Part shown: in pieces, positions 42,335 through 51,300 of the stretch | Layout: every line of letters starts with the position of its first letter | Numbering within the stretch: position 1 is the first letter of the stretch | Position numbers and translations under genes: made by a program | The notes under the pieces: generated by a model | The model's database searches: none | The model's input: the letters and a program-made list of their open reading frames with translations, nothing else | Told to the model about the DNA's origin: nothing | Origin: Streptomyces sp. CB01580 | Lineage (GTDB): Bacteria > Actinomycetota > Actinomycetes > Streptomycetales > Streptomycetaceae | DNA length: 64,000 nucleotides | Direction of reading: 5' to 3' | Assembly (NCBI RefSeq): GCF_001905795.1 | Contig: NZ_LIXJ01000027.1 | Span: 80,199 to 144,198, forward strand

Positions 42335-44310
42335 CGACGGCCATCGCCCCCGCCCCCGCCGGGCCGCCCGTGCCCGGCGAGACCCCGCTGGAGGCCGCCC
42401 GGGCCGGGCTCCACGCCGAACTCGGCAGCCGGCACCGGGAGACGGCGGCCACCGAGGGCCTGCCCGCGCCGCTCGTCGTGCCGCTCGGCGCCGCCGACAC
42501 GCTCGGCCACGGCAGCCCCGACCCGTACGCCGACGTCCGCCCGGCCGCCAACGTCCAACTGACCTCCCGGGCCGTGCTGATCGGCCCCTGGGGCGGCGGA
42601 CCGGACGCCGGCGCCTGCGGGCAGTGCCTCGCCATGCGCTGGCAGCGGCTGCGCAGCCGTTCGGAGCGCGAGGCCCTGGAACTCGGCCACCGCCCGAACG
42701 GCGCCGTCCACTGGCCGGTCCTCACCCCGTACGCGGCCGACGCCGTCTGGGCCGTCTACCGCGCGGTCCTCGGCGGCACCCACGACCTGACCGACGCCAC
42801 CGCCGCCGACCGCGCGCTGCCCCGCGTCACCCGGATCGATCTGGTGACCCTCGCCACCGCGACGTTCCCGATCCTGCCCGAACCCCTCTGCCCCTCCTGC
42901 GTCCAGGAGGTCCCCGACACCGCCGAAGCGGCCCGGATGGACCTCGGCCCGGCCCCGAAACCCGACCCCGACGGCTACCGGCTGCGGCCCCTGTCCTCGT
43001 ACCCGCTGCCGACCGCCGCGCTCGTCAACCCGGTGTGCGGCACCCTCGGCTCCGACCTCTGGATCAACCCGACGTCCACCACCACGGCACCGGCCGCCGG
43101 AACCCATTTCGTCCGCGGGTACGCCGGTCTCAACGACGTCACCTGGAGCGGCCAGGCCAACGCCTACGACACCAGCCGCCTCCTCGCCCAGCTGGAGGGC
43201 CTGGAACGGTACGCGGGCACCACACGCCGACGCGGCACCTCGCCCGTGATCGGCAGCTACCACGAACTGGCCGACCACGCCCTGGACCCCGCCGCCTGCG
43301 GCCTCTACGCCCCCGAGACCTACGCGACCGACCCCATGGTCTCCCCGTTCGACCCCGACCGGCCCATCCCCTGGGTGTGGGGCCACTCCCTGCGCGACGA
43401 CCGCCCCGTCCTGGTGCCCGCCCGGCTCGCCCACTACAGCGCCGGGGTCGAGGCCGACAACTTCGTCTTCGAATGCTCCAACGGCTGCGCCACCGGCGGC
43501 AGCCTGGAGGAGGCGATCCTCTACGGGCTGCTGGAGATCGTCGAACGCGACGCCTTCCTGCTGGCCTGGCACGGCCGTACCCCGCTCACCGCGATCGACC
43601 TCGGCACCTGCCGCTCCCCGGCCGTCCGCAGCATGATCGACCGGGCCGCGCTGCACGGCTACGACGTCCACGCCTTCGACACCCGGATGGACCTGGCCGT
43701 CCCCGTCGTCACCGCCCTCGCGGTACGCCGGGACGGCGGACACGGGACGCTGTCGTTCGCCGCCGCCGCCGGGTTCGACCCCGAGGCCACCGTCGAGTCG
43801 GCGCTGTCCGAAGTCCTCACGTACATCCCGCACCTGCCCTACCAGGTCGCCGAGCGGCACACCGAACTCGCCGCCATGGCCGCCGACTTCACCCTCGTGC
43901 GGCAACTCAAGGACCACGCCCAGCTCTACGGGCTGCCGGAGATGGCCGTGCACGCCGAGGAGTACCTGGAACCGGTCGCCGTGCTCCCGTCGGCGGACGC
44001 CTTCGCCGACTGGGAGCCCCGGCGCCCCCGCACCGGAGACCTCCTCGACGACCTGAACCTGCTGCGCGACCAGCTCGTCGCCGCCGGGCACGACGTCATC
44101 GCCGTCGACCAGACCACCCCCGAACAACGGCGGATGGGCCTGCACACCATCGCCGCCGTCGTCCCCGGCCTGCTGCCGCTCGACTTCGGCTGGACCCGGC
44201 AGCGGGCCCTGCTGATGCCCCGGCTGAGGACCGCGCTCCGGGCGGCCGGGCGACGGGCCGACGACCTGCCGGAGTCCGGGATCAAGCGCGTCCCGCACCC
44301 CTTCCCATGA
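42331..44310 (+). CDS. YcaO cyclodehydratase 2
   Basis: The 659-residue enzyme has the same build as YcaO1: zinc cysteines C96/C99 (GACGQC) and C187/C190 (LCPSC), ATP/Mg residues in LEGLERYAG (E289, E292, R293) and NGCATGGSLEEAILYGLLEIVERDAF (E405, R406, D407), and a C-terminal PHPFP tail. Sequence is clearly homologous to YcaO1 along its whole length, yet well diverged, so this is an old duplication or a specialised partner rather than a recent copy. The two may act on different residues (Cys versus Ser/Thr) or form a heteromer. It overlaps the permease by 4 bases and faces the precursor gene across a strong terminator. Confidence 0.92.
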   Translation: MTTAIAPAPAGPPVPGETPLEAARAGLHAELGSRHRETAATEGLPAPLVVPLGAADTLGHGSPDPYADVRPAANVQLTSRAVLIGPWGGGPDAGACGQCLAMRWQRLRSRSEREALELGHRPNGAVHWPVLTPYAADAVWAVYRAVLGGTHDLTDATAADRALPRVTRIDLVTLATATFPILPEPLCPSCVQEVPDTAEAARMDLGPAPKPDPDGYRLRPLSSYPLPTAALVNPVCGTLGSDLWINPTSTTTAPAAGTHFVRGYAGLNDVTWSGQANAYDTSRLLAQLEGLERYAGTTRRRGTSPVIGSYHELADHALDPAACGLYAPETYATDPMVSPFDPDRPIPWVWGHSLRDDRPVLVPARLAHYSAGVEADNFVFECSNGCATGGSLEEAILYGLLEIVERDAFLLAWHGRTPLTAIDLGTCRSPAVRSMIDRAALHGYDVHAFDTRMDLAVPVVTALAVRRDGGHGTLSFAAAAGFDPEATVESALSEVLTYIPHLPYQVAERHTELAAMAADFTLVRQLKDHAQLYGLPEMAVHAEEYLEPVAVLPSADAFADWEPRRPRTGDLLDDLNLLRDQLVAAGHDVIAVDQTTPEQRRMGLHTIAAVVPGLLPLDFGWTRQRALLMPRLRTALRAAGRRADDLPESGIKRVPHPFP

Positions 44311-44392
44311 CGCCCTTCCACGATGCCCCGCACGAGGCACCTCGTGGCCGCGGCACCGGCCGGAGGCCGGCCGGGGAACGGCCACCGCAGCA

Positions 44393-44433
44393 CGCAAGCC
44401 CCCTTCGCGCTCCGGGCGCGAAGAGGGCTTGCG
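44393..44433. terminator. Bidirectional terminator between YcaO2 and the precursor gene
   Basis: Arms at 44393-44410 and 44416-44433 pair over 18 bases with one mismatch and a 5-base loop. The converging stops lie at 44310 (plus) and 44466 (minus). It should isolate precursor transcription from the long biosynthetic operon. Confidence 0.82.
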
Positions 44434-44465
44434 GACGTGCGGAGCGTGCGCGATCGGTGAGTCGA

Positions 44466-44642
44466 TCAGGCGCAGCAGGAGGTGGTGCTGGTGGTGCTGG
44501 AGCAGGTCGACGTCGAGGAGCAGGACGTCGAACCGGCCAGCACGACCTCCGCGGCGTCCGAGTAGTCCGAGATCTCGAAGGTCTCCGACTCCAGCTCCAG
44601 GATCTCGTCGGCGAGGGTGGCGAGCTCGGTCTTGGGGGCCAT
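44466..44642 (-). CDS. RiPP precursor peptide (azole/dehydroamino-acid peptide)
   Basis: This encodes 58 residues. The leader (1-37) is acidic and helical, MAPKTELATLADEILELES, then ETFEISDYSDAAEVVLAG, a pattern I associate with thiazolylpeptide-type precursors. The core is residues 38-58: Ser or Thr at 16 positions, Cys at 41, 47, 56 and 57, and a final Ala58. Every core residue but the last can become an azole or dehydroamino acid. The ATG at 44642 has GGGAGA 6 bases upstream; a start at 44687 lacks one. It is alone on the minus strand, between the terminator and a region with direct repeats, so it has its own promoter. The exact cleavage site (likely near LAG/S) is a guess. Confidence 0.93.
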   Translation of the reverse strand: MAPKTELATLADEILELESETFEISDYSDAAEVVLAGSTSCSSTSTCSSTTSTTSCCA

Positions 44643-44721
44643 GGTCTTCTCCCTTGGTCCACGGGGACGGGCCGGCGGCTCCGGCACCGTTCCCCCGCTC
44701 TGACGCCATTGCAGCGGGAAC

Positions 44722-44777
44722 CGCTGTCAGATCGGCCGCGGTTTCGCTGTCAGATCGCTGGCACCCCATGACAGCGG
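44722..44777. promoter_or_regulatory. Direct/inverted repeat cluster upstream of the precursor gene
   Basis: CGCTGTCAGATCG occurs at 44722-44734 and again at 44745-44757, 23 bases (about two helical turns) apart. The half TGACAGCGG at 44769-44777 is the inverted form of CCGCTGTCA. They lie in the divergent gap between the precursor (start 44642) and the M20 gene (start 44888), where an activator such as the SARP or LuxR-type protein could bind. Confidence 0.55.
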
Positions 44778-44887
44778 AACGCGGGATTCCTGAAGACGGG
44801 GCGGCGCAGGCTGTCGACGCCGGCCCCACACGTGCCCGGCGGGCCCGGATCACGACCGGCCCGCCCAGCGGAACGAGGTGAGTTGAC

Positions 44888-46228
44888 ATGCGGGAGCACC
44901 TCCCGTCCCCTCCTGGCGCTGGTCCTCCCGGCGCCCCGTGCCCACCTGGCGCCCGGCCCGCCGCCCCGGCGGACGGGCGGCAGGCACCGTCCCGCCCACC
45001 GGCCCCGGCGGTGCCGCGCGAGGTCCTGCGTCCGGCGCTGGAGCTGTACCTCGACGCGCACGCCCACCCCGAACCGTCCGGGGCCGAGCGGCGCACCGCG
45101 GACCTGTTCGCCGCCCGGCTGGCGGCGAGCGGCTGCGAGGTGACCCGGAAGGTCGGCGGCGGCCACGGCCTCGTGGGCGTGCTGCGCAACGGCACCGGCC
45201 CGACCGTCATGCTCCGTACCGAGCTCGACGCCCTTCCGGTCACCGAACGCACCGGGCTCGCCTACGCGAGCACCGTGCCGGGCGTGATGCACGCCTGCGG
45301 CCACGACCTGCATCTCGCCGGGGTCGCCGGGGCGGTGGCCGAACTCGCCCGGACCCGCTCCGCGTGGCGCGGCACGGTCCTGGTCGCGGGCCAGCCGTCC
45401 GAGGAGAGCCTGACCGGTGCGCGGGAGATGCGGGCGGACGGCCTGTACGAGCGGTTCGGCACCCCGGACGCGGTCCTCGCCCAGCACACCTCGCCCGCGC
45501 CCGCGGGCACCCTCGCGCACGCCGCGGAGTTCCGTACGCCGCTGATGGCGGCAGGCGCGATGGTGGACATCACCCTGTACGGGCGCGGCGGCCACGCCGG
45601 TACCCCGCACCTCACCGTCGACCCGGTCCTCACGGCGGCGGCCACGGTGCTGCGGCTGCAGTCCGTCGTCTCGCGGGAGACCGCCCCGGCCGAGCAGGCG
45701 GTGCTGACCGTCGGCGCGCTGCGCGCCGGAGGGCCCGGCAACGTGATCCCGGAGACGGCACAACTCTCCCTGTGCGTACGGGCGTCGAGCGAGCACGCGG
45801 TCGACCGGATGACCGCCGCCGCACTGCGGATCGTGCGGGCCGAAAGCGCGGCGTCCGGCTGCCCGAGGGACCCGGACTTCACCGTCACCGCCCGCTCGCC
45901 CGCCCTGCTGACCGACGCGACGGCCACGGCCGCCGTGCGCCGGGCGCACGAGGAGTCGTTCGGCCCTCACCGGGTCGGCGACTGCGGAACGCTCACCGCC
46001 ACCGAGGACTTCGCGTGGTTCGGCGCCGAGGGCGTGGCGACGGTGTACTGGCTGCTCGGCGTCACGGGGGCACGGCAGTGGCGCGCGGCCCGGGACGGCG
46101 GACCACCGGTCCCGTCCAACCACGCGCCGGAGTTCGCCCCGGACGTCCGTACCGCCCTGCCGGCCGGGATCGCGGCCATGGCGTCGGCCGCCCGGCGGTT
46201 ACTGGAGCCGGAAGGGGGCACCCCGTGA
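44888..46228 (+). CDS. M20D-type amidohydrolase/peptidase
   Basis: The 446-residue zinc enzyme has the M20D signatures: LRTELDALPV, GVMHACGHDLHLAGV (metal ligands Cys, His, Asp region), GQPSEES with the catalytic/metal glutamates, RGGHAGTPH in the dimerisation domain, and GNVIPETAQL. These enzymes hydrolyse N-acyl or C-terminal amide bonds of amino acids and small peptides. The first 45 residues are Pro/Ala/Gly-rich and lie outside the family domain. A GAGGTGA site precedes the ATG. Divergent from the precursor, it may trim the leader remnant or an end of the modified peptide, or detoxify it; its role in the pathway is inferred only from position. Confidence 0.88.
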   Translation: MREHLPSPPGAGPPGAPCPPGARPAAPADGRQAPSRPPAPAVPREVLRPALELYLDAHAHPEPSGAERRTADLFAARLAASGCEVTRKVGGGHGLVGVLRNGTGPTVMLRTELDALPVTERTGLAYASTVPGVMHACGHDLHLAGVAGAVAELARTRSAWRGTVLVAGQPSEESLTGAREMRADGLYERFGTPDAVLAQHTSPAPAGTLAHAAEFRTPLMAAGAMVDITLYGRGGHAGTPHLTVDPVLTAAATVLRLQSVVSRETAPAEQAVLTVGALRAGGPGNVIPETAQLSLCVRASSEHAVDRMTAAALRIVRAESAASGCPRDPDFTVTARSPALLTDATATAAVRRAHEESFGPHRVGDCGTLTATEDFAWFGAEGVATVYWLLGVTGARQWRAARDGGPPVPSNHAPEFAPDVRTALPAGIAAMASAARRLLEPEGGTP

Positions 46229-46512
46229 CCAGTCCCACCGGGGAGGCGGCATACGGGACGGGCCGCGACCACGGCCACATCGACCTGGTGACCGTCCGCC
46301 GCGACAGCACCGCCCCGACCGGCGAGACCACCGTCGTACGGCTGCTGAGCCTGCTCCCCGCCCACTGGGCCTGCGCCCCCCGGTCCGTGGGGCCCGACCG
46401 GATCGCCCTGCGCATCGCCCTGAGCCGTACCGTCGACGACGGCACGGTCCGGCGGGCCGTCGCCCGTGCCCTCGCCGACCGGGCACTGGACGGCTGGGCG
46501 CAGGAACCGTGA
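46225..46512 (+). CDS. Small protein coupled to the M20 gene, unknown
   Basis: GTG at 46225 overlaps the M20 stop by 4 bases and opens a 95-residue frame: HIDLVTVRRDS, then TTVVRLLSLLPAHWACAPRSVGPDRIALRIALSRTVDDGTVRRAVARALADRALDGW. It reads like a compact alpha/beta (ferredoxin-like) fold with alternating strand and helix. I do not recognise the family. The tight coupling suggests it works with the amidohydrolase. It stops 16 bases before the stop of the converging LuxR-type gene. Confidence 0.65.
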   Translation: MTSPTGEAAYGTGRDHGHIDLVTVRRDSTAPTGETTVVRLLSLLPAHWACAPRSVGPDRIALRIALSRTVDDGTVRRAVARALADRALDGWAQEP

Positions 46513-46528
46513 GACGGGGGGCCGTGCG

Positions 46529-47527
46529 TCAGATCCAGCCGCGCTCCCGGGCCAGCAGGGCGGCGTGGGCGCGGCTGGCGGCGCCCAGGGTCTGGAGGAG
46601 ATCGGCGACGTACCGCCGGTACGTCCGCACCGAGACCCCCAGCTCGCGGGCGCCCGCCTCGTCCTTGCCCACGGTGCACATGGACACCAGGACCCGCCGC
46701 TCGATCTCCGACAGGCCGTCGTCCGGAGTCCCGCCGTCCGCACCGCTCGCCCGCGAGAGGTCCTCGGCCTGGTCCCAGATCTTCTCGAACAGGGCGATGA
46801 TGTTGCGCACCAGGCCGCCGCGGTGGGCGAGCAGCGCCCCGCGCGAGGTGTCGTGCGGGTCCAGCGGGACGAGGGCGGCCTTGCGGTCGTAGACCAGCAG
46901 CCGCTCGGCGCTGTGCTCCGTCACCCGGATCATGGCCCCGTTCTCGGCCAGTTCCCGCAGATAAGCGGCGGTCGCCGGATCGTGCAGCGCCGCCCGGATC
47001 ACGACGTTCCGGATCTTCACACCGCGCCGCAGGCACCGCAGGTCCAGCGGGCGCGAGCGGGCGATGTTCTCGGCCGACAGCTTCGTGTACGGCTCCACGG
47101 AGAGGATCTCGTCCCTGGCGAAGAACGCCAGGTCGTCGATCCGGTCGCGGATCTGGTCGAGGCCCTCCAACTGTTCGATGCCCGGCGGAGGGGGCCTGCG
47201 CGCCCCCTGCTCCGCGCGTAGACCGTCGATCACATGGCGTGACCGGGTGACGCGCTGCAGTTCCTGGTGGAGGGCGTGCAGGCGTAAATCGATGAGCCTG
47301 GCCACCGCGACCTCCGGGTCGATCGGGAAGACACGCAGGTCGGGGCTCTCGGGGTGGAGGAGCCCGAGTTCCTGGAGCCGGTCGACGCATGCGCGCGCCG
47401 CCCGCGGGTCCGTGCGCAGGAGGAGGTGCAGATCGTCGGTGGCGGTGCCGGGGTTGCGGAGGAAGTGCCGGTAGACCTCTTCCTCGGCCTCCGAGACCCC
47501 GAATATGGACATCTCGTTCTCGCCCAT
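46529..47527 (-). CDS. TrmB/LuxR-type transcriptional regulator
   Basis: This is about 332 residues. An N-terminal winged helix (EAEEEVYRHFLRNPGTATDDLHLLL, ARACVDRLQELGLLH) resembles TrmB. A central region (about 100-250) resembles a degenerate PLD-like effector domain (FARDEILSVEPYTK, RGVKIRNVVI). The C-terminus is a LuxR HTH (LSEIERRVLVSMCTVGKDEAGARELGVSVRTYRRYVADLLQTLGAASR). Regulators of this build accompany many thiopeptide-like and other RiPP clusters. ATG 47512 (MSIFGVSE) is an alternative start to 47527. It converges on the M20 operon and is divergent from mfd, marking the right edge of the cluster. Confidence 0.85.
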   Translation of the reverse strand: MGENEMSIFGVSEAEEEVYRHFLRNPGTATDDLHLLLRTDPRAARACVDRLQELGLLHPESPDLRVFPIDPEVAVARLIDLRLHALHQELQRVTRSRHVIDGLRAEQGARRPPPPGIEQLEGLDQIRDRIDDLAFFARDEILSVEPYTKLSAENIARSRPLDLRCLRRGVKIRNVVIRAALHDPATAAYLRELAENGAMIRVTEHSAERLLVYDRKAALVPLDPHDTSRGALLAHRGGLVRNIIALFEKIWDQAEDLSRASGADGGTPDDGLSEIERRVLVSMCTVGKDEAGARELGVSVRTYRRYVADLLQTLGAASRAHAALLARERGWI

Positions 47528-48346
47528 GCGCGCCCCCGCTGCCTGGTCCCTGTCGGCCGTGCGCTCCCGGTGGTCGCCCGTGAGCGCTGGTTCACGGCTG
47601 CCGTACTGCCTGCCCGTGCAACTTTTGCGGAATCTTTCGGCCAAAGAGTAGACGCTGAGATCATTTCTGTGAGGGGGCCGGACACAACTGTGTGCGATGC
47701 GGAGATGAACGGTGTGCGTCCCGCGACGAGCGGCCCGGCGTACGCGACGGATGGTCCGGACCGGGGATATGAGGTCCCGCCGCGCCCGGCCGGACCGGGA
47801 TACGGTGCCTTGCCGCCTTGCCGCCTTGCCGCCTTGCCGCCTTGCCGCCTTGCCGCCTTGCCGCCTTGCCGCCTTGCCGCCTTGCCGCCTTGCCGCCTTG
47901 CCGCCTTGCCGCCTTGCCGCCGGAATCGCGCCACCCGCTTCCGTCGCGTCCGTCGCGACGGGCCCGCCCCGCCGCCGACGCGATCAGGCCGCGCACCGGC
48001 CACCGGCAGGCCGCGCGCACCGGCCCCGGGCGACGGCGCCCCCGGGCGGTCGCGGACCCGGGCGGAGGCGATCGGGCTCACGACCGATCGGGCTCACGAC
48101 CGAGGACGGTCACGGCCGAGCGGCGATACCGGGCGCGGTCCCGGGCAATTGCGGGCGCGGCTGTCACGGGGGAGTCGTAGGCTGGGATCCCCGGCCCGCC
48201 GGGGGTGGCTCCCGGATCATGCCGGGCCGGAGGCCGCCCCCCGTACGTGTCGGGTCCTTCGCGTTGCCCGTGACCCGGCAGCAGCCGGCTGCCGGGTCCC
48301 TGGCCTCGTTAGACCTCGTTACCTCGTTACCCGGACGGAAGCCTTC
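47528..48346. promoter_or_regulatory. Long divergent gap between the LuxR-type gene and mfd
   Basis: About 820 bases separate the two genes. The left 180 bases include an AT-richer stretch (about 47615-47700), a likely promoter zone for the regulator. The middle holds the octamer repeat at 47807-47921. A directly repeated GATCGGGCTCACGACCG lies near 48068-48105. Just before mfd the octamer CCTCGTTA occurs three times (about 48303-48328). I see no gene; open frames here are repeat artefacts. Confidence 0.45.
47807..47921. repeat. 14-copy octamer tandem repeat (GCCTTGCC)
   Basis: The octamer GCCTTGCC is repeated 14.4 times without interruption over 115 bases. Perfect short tandem arrays change length easily by slippage. 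It lies about 425 bases upstream of mfd and 280 bases upstream of the LuxR-type start. Confidence 0.95.
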
Positions 48347-51300
48347 ATGAGTCTGCACGGTCTGCTGGATGTCGTCGTACGTGACCCGGCACTCTCCGAA
48401 GCGGTGAAGGCCGCCGACGACGGCCACCGGATGCACGTCGACCTGGTCGGGCCGTCCGCCGCCCGCCCCTTCGCCGTGGCCGCCCTGGCCCGTGAGTCGG
48501 GCCGGACCGTGCTCGCCGTCACCGCGACCGGCCGTGAGGCGGAGGACCTGGCGGCGGCGCTGCGCGGCCTGCTGCCGCCGGACACCGTCGCCGAGTTCCC
48601 GTCCTGGGAGACCCTGCCGCACGAGCGGCTCTCGCCCCGCTCCGACACCGTGGGCCGCCGCCTGGCGGTGCTGCGGCGCCTCGCGCACCCCAGCGCGGAC
48701 GACCCGGAGACCGGCCCGGTCAAGGTCGTCGTCGCGCCCATTCGCTCGGTGCTCCAGCCGCAGGTCAAGGGCCTGGGGGACCTGGAACCGGTCTCGCTGC
48801 GCACCGGGGGGAGCGCCGATCTCGGCAGCACCGTCGACGCGCTCGCGGCAGCCGCGTACTCCCGGGTCGAACTGGTCGAGAAGCGCGGCGAGTTCGCCGT
48901 ACGCGGCGGCATCCTGGACGTCTTCCCGCCGACCGAGGAGCACCCCTTGCGGGTGGAGTTCTGGGGCGACGACGTCGAGGAGATCCGCTACTTCAAGGTC
49001 GCCGACCAGCGTTCGCTGGAGGTCGCCGAGCACGGCCTGTGGGCCCCGCCCTGCCGGGAACTGCTGCTGACCGACGAGGTGCGCGAGCGGGCCGCCGCCC
49101 TCGCCGAGAGCCACCCGGAGCTGGGCGAACTGCTCGGCAAGATCGCGGAGGGCATCGCGGTGGAGGGCATGGAGTCCCTCGCGCCGGTCCTCGTCGACGA
49201 CATGGAGCTGCTGCTCGACGTGCTGCCCGCCGGGGCGATGGCGCTGGTCTGCGACCCGGAGCGGGTGCGGACCCGGGCCGCCGACCTCGTCGCCACCAGC
49301 CAGGAGTTCCTCCAGGCGTCGTGGGCGGCGACCGCAGGCGGTGGAGAGGCCCCGATCGACGTCGGCGCGGCCTCGCTGTGGGGCATCGCGGACGTCCGGG
49401 ACCGGGCCCGCGAGCTGGGCATGATGTGGTGGTCGGTCTCCCCGTTCGCCGCCGGCGGAGCCGACGAGGCCGATGAGGACACCGACACGCTCAAGCTCGG
49501 CATGCACGCCCCCGAGGCGTACCGGGGCGACACCGCCCGCGCGCTCGCCGACACCAAGGGCTGGCTCGCCGACGGCTGGCGCACGGTCTACGTCACCGAG
49601 GGGCAGGGACTCGCCTCCCGCACCGTCGAGGTGCTGGGCGGGGAGGGTGTCCCGGCCCGGCTGGACCCGGACCTGACCGAGGTCTCGCCGTCCGTCGTGC
49701 ACGTCTCCTGCGGCGCCCTCGACCACGGCTTCGTCGACCCGGAGCTGCGGCTCGCCGTCCTGACCGAGACCGACCTCACCGGCCAGCGCACCGCCACCAA
49801 GGACCTGGGCCGGATGCCGGTCCGCCGCCGCAAGACGATCGACCCGCTGACGCTGGAGACCGGCGACTACATCGTCCACGAACAGCACGGTGTGGGCCGG
49901 TACATCGAGATGGTGCAGCGCACGGTGCAGGGCGCCACCCGCGAGTACCTCCTCGTCGAGTACGCCCCCGCCAAGCGCGGCCAGCCCGGTGACCGCCTCT
50001 ACATCCCCACCGACCAGCTGGAACAGGTCACCAAGTACGTCGGCGGCGAGGCCCCCACCCTGCACCGGCTCGGCGGCGCCGACTGGACGAAGACCAAGGC
50101 GCGTGCCAAGAAGGCCGTCAAGGAGATCGCCGCCGACCTGATCAAGCTGTACTCGGCCCGGATGGCGGCCCCCGGCCACATCTTCGGCCCGGACACCCCC
50201 TGGCAGCGCGAACTGGAGGACGCCTTCCCGTACGCGGAGACGCCCGACCAGCTCTCCACCATCGCCGAGGTCAAGGCGGACATGGAGAAGTCCGTCCCGA
50301 TGGACCGGCTGATCTGCGGCGACGTCGGCTACGGCAAGACGGAGATCGCGGTCCGGGCGGCGTTCAAGGCGGTCCAGGACGGCAAGCAGGTCGCCGTCCT
50401 CGTCCCCACGACCCTCCTGGTCCAGCAGCACCACGGCACGTTCACCGAGCGCTACTCCCAGTTCCCGGTCAACGTACGGGCGCTCAGCCGCTTCCAGTCG
50501 GAGACCGAGTCCAAGGCCACCCTCGAAGGGCTGCGCGACGGCTCCGTCGACCTGGTCATCGGCACCCACCGCCTGTTCTCCTCCGAGACGAAGTTCAAGG
50601 ACCTGGGCCTGGTCATCGTCGACGAGGAGCAGCGCTTCGGCGTCGAGCACAAGGAGCAGCTGAAGAAGCTCCGCGCCAACGTGGACGTCCTCACTATGTC
50701 CGCGACGCCCATCCCCCGTACGCTCGAAATGGCCGTGACGGGCATTCGCGAGATGTCGACGATCACCACGCCCCCGGAGGAGCGCCACCCGGTCCTCACC
50801 TTCGTCGGCCCGTACGAGGAGAAGCAGATCGGCGCCGCCATCCGCCGTGAACTGCTCCGCGAGGGCCAGGCGTTCTACATCCACAACCGCGTCGAGTCGA
50901 TCGACCGCGCCGCCGCCCGGCTGCGCGAGATCGTCCCCGAGGCGCGGATCGCCACGGCACACGGCCAGATGTCCGAACAGGCCCTGGAACAGGTGGTGGT
51001 GGACTTCTGGGAGAAGAAGTTCGACGTGCTGGTCTCCACGACGATCGTCGAGTCCGGCATCGACATCTCCAACGCCAACACCCTGATCGTGGAGCGCGGC
51101 GACAACTTCGGCCTCTCCCAGCTCCACCAGCTGCGCGGCCGGGTCGGCCGGGGCCGCGAGCGCGGCTACGCGTACTTCCTCTACCCGCCGGAGAAGCCGC
51201 TCACCGAGACCGCCCACGAACGCCTCGCCACCATCGCCCAGCACACCGAGATGGGCGCGGGCATGTACGTCGCCATGAAGGACCTGGAGATCCGCGGCGC

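Noticed and set aside
47807..47921. CRISPR array
   Set aside because: Units are contiguous octamers without spacers, and no cas genes are present.
47354..48346. A much longer N-terminus for mfd through LAALPPCR repeats
   Set aside because: It is a readthrough of the octamer array; Mfd family members start at MSLHGLLD-like sequence.
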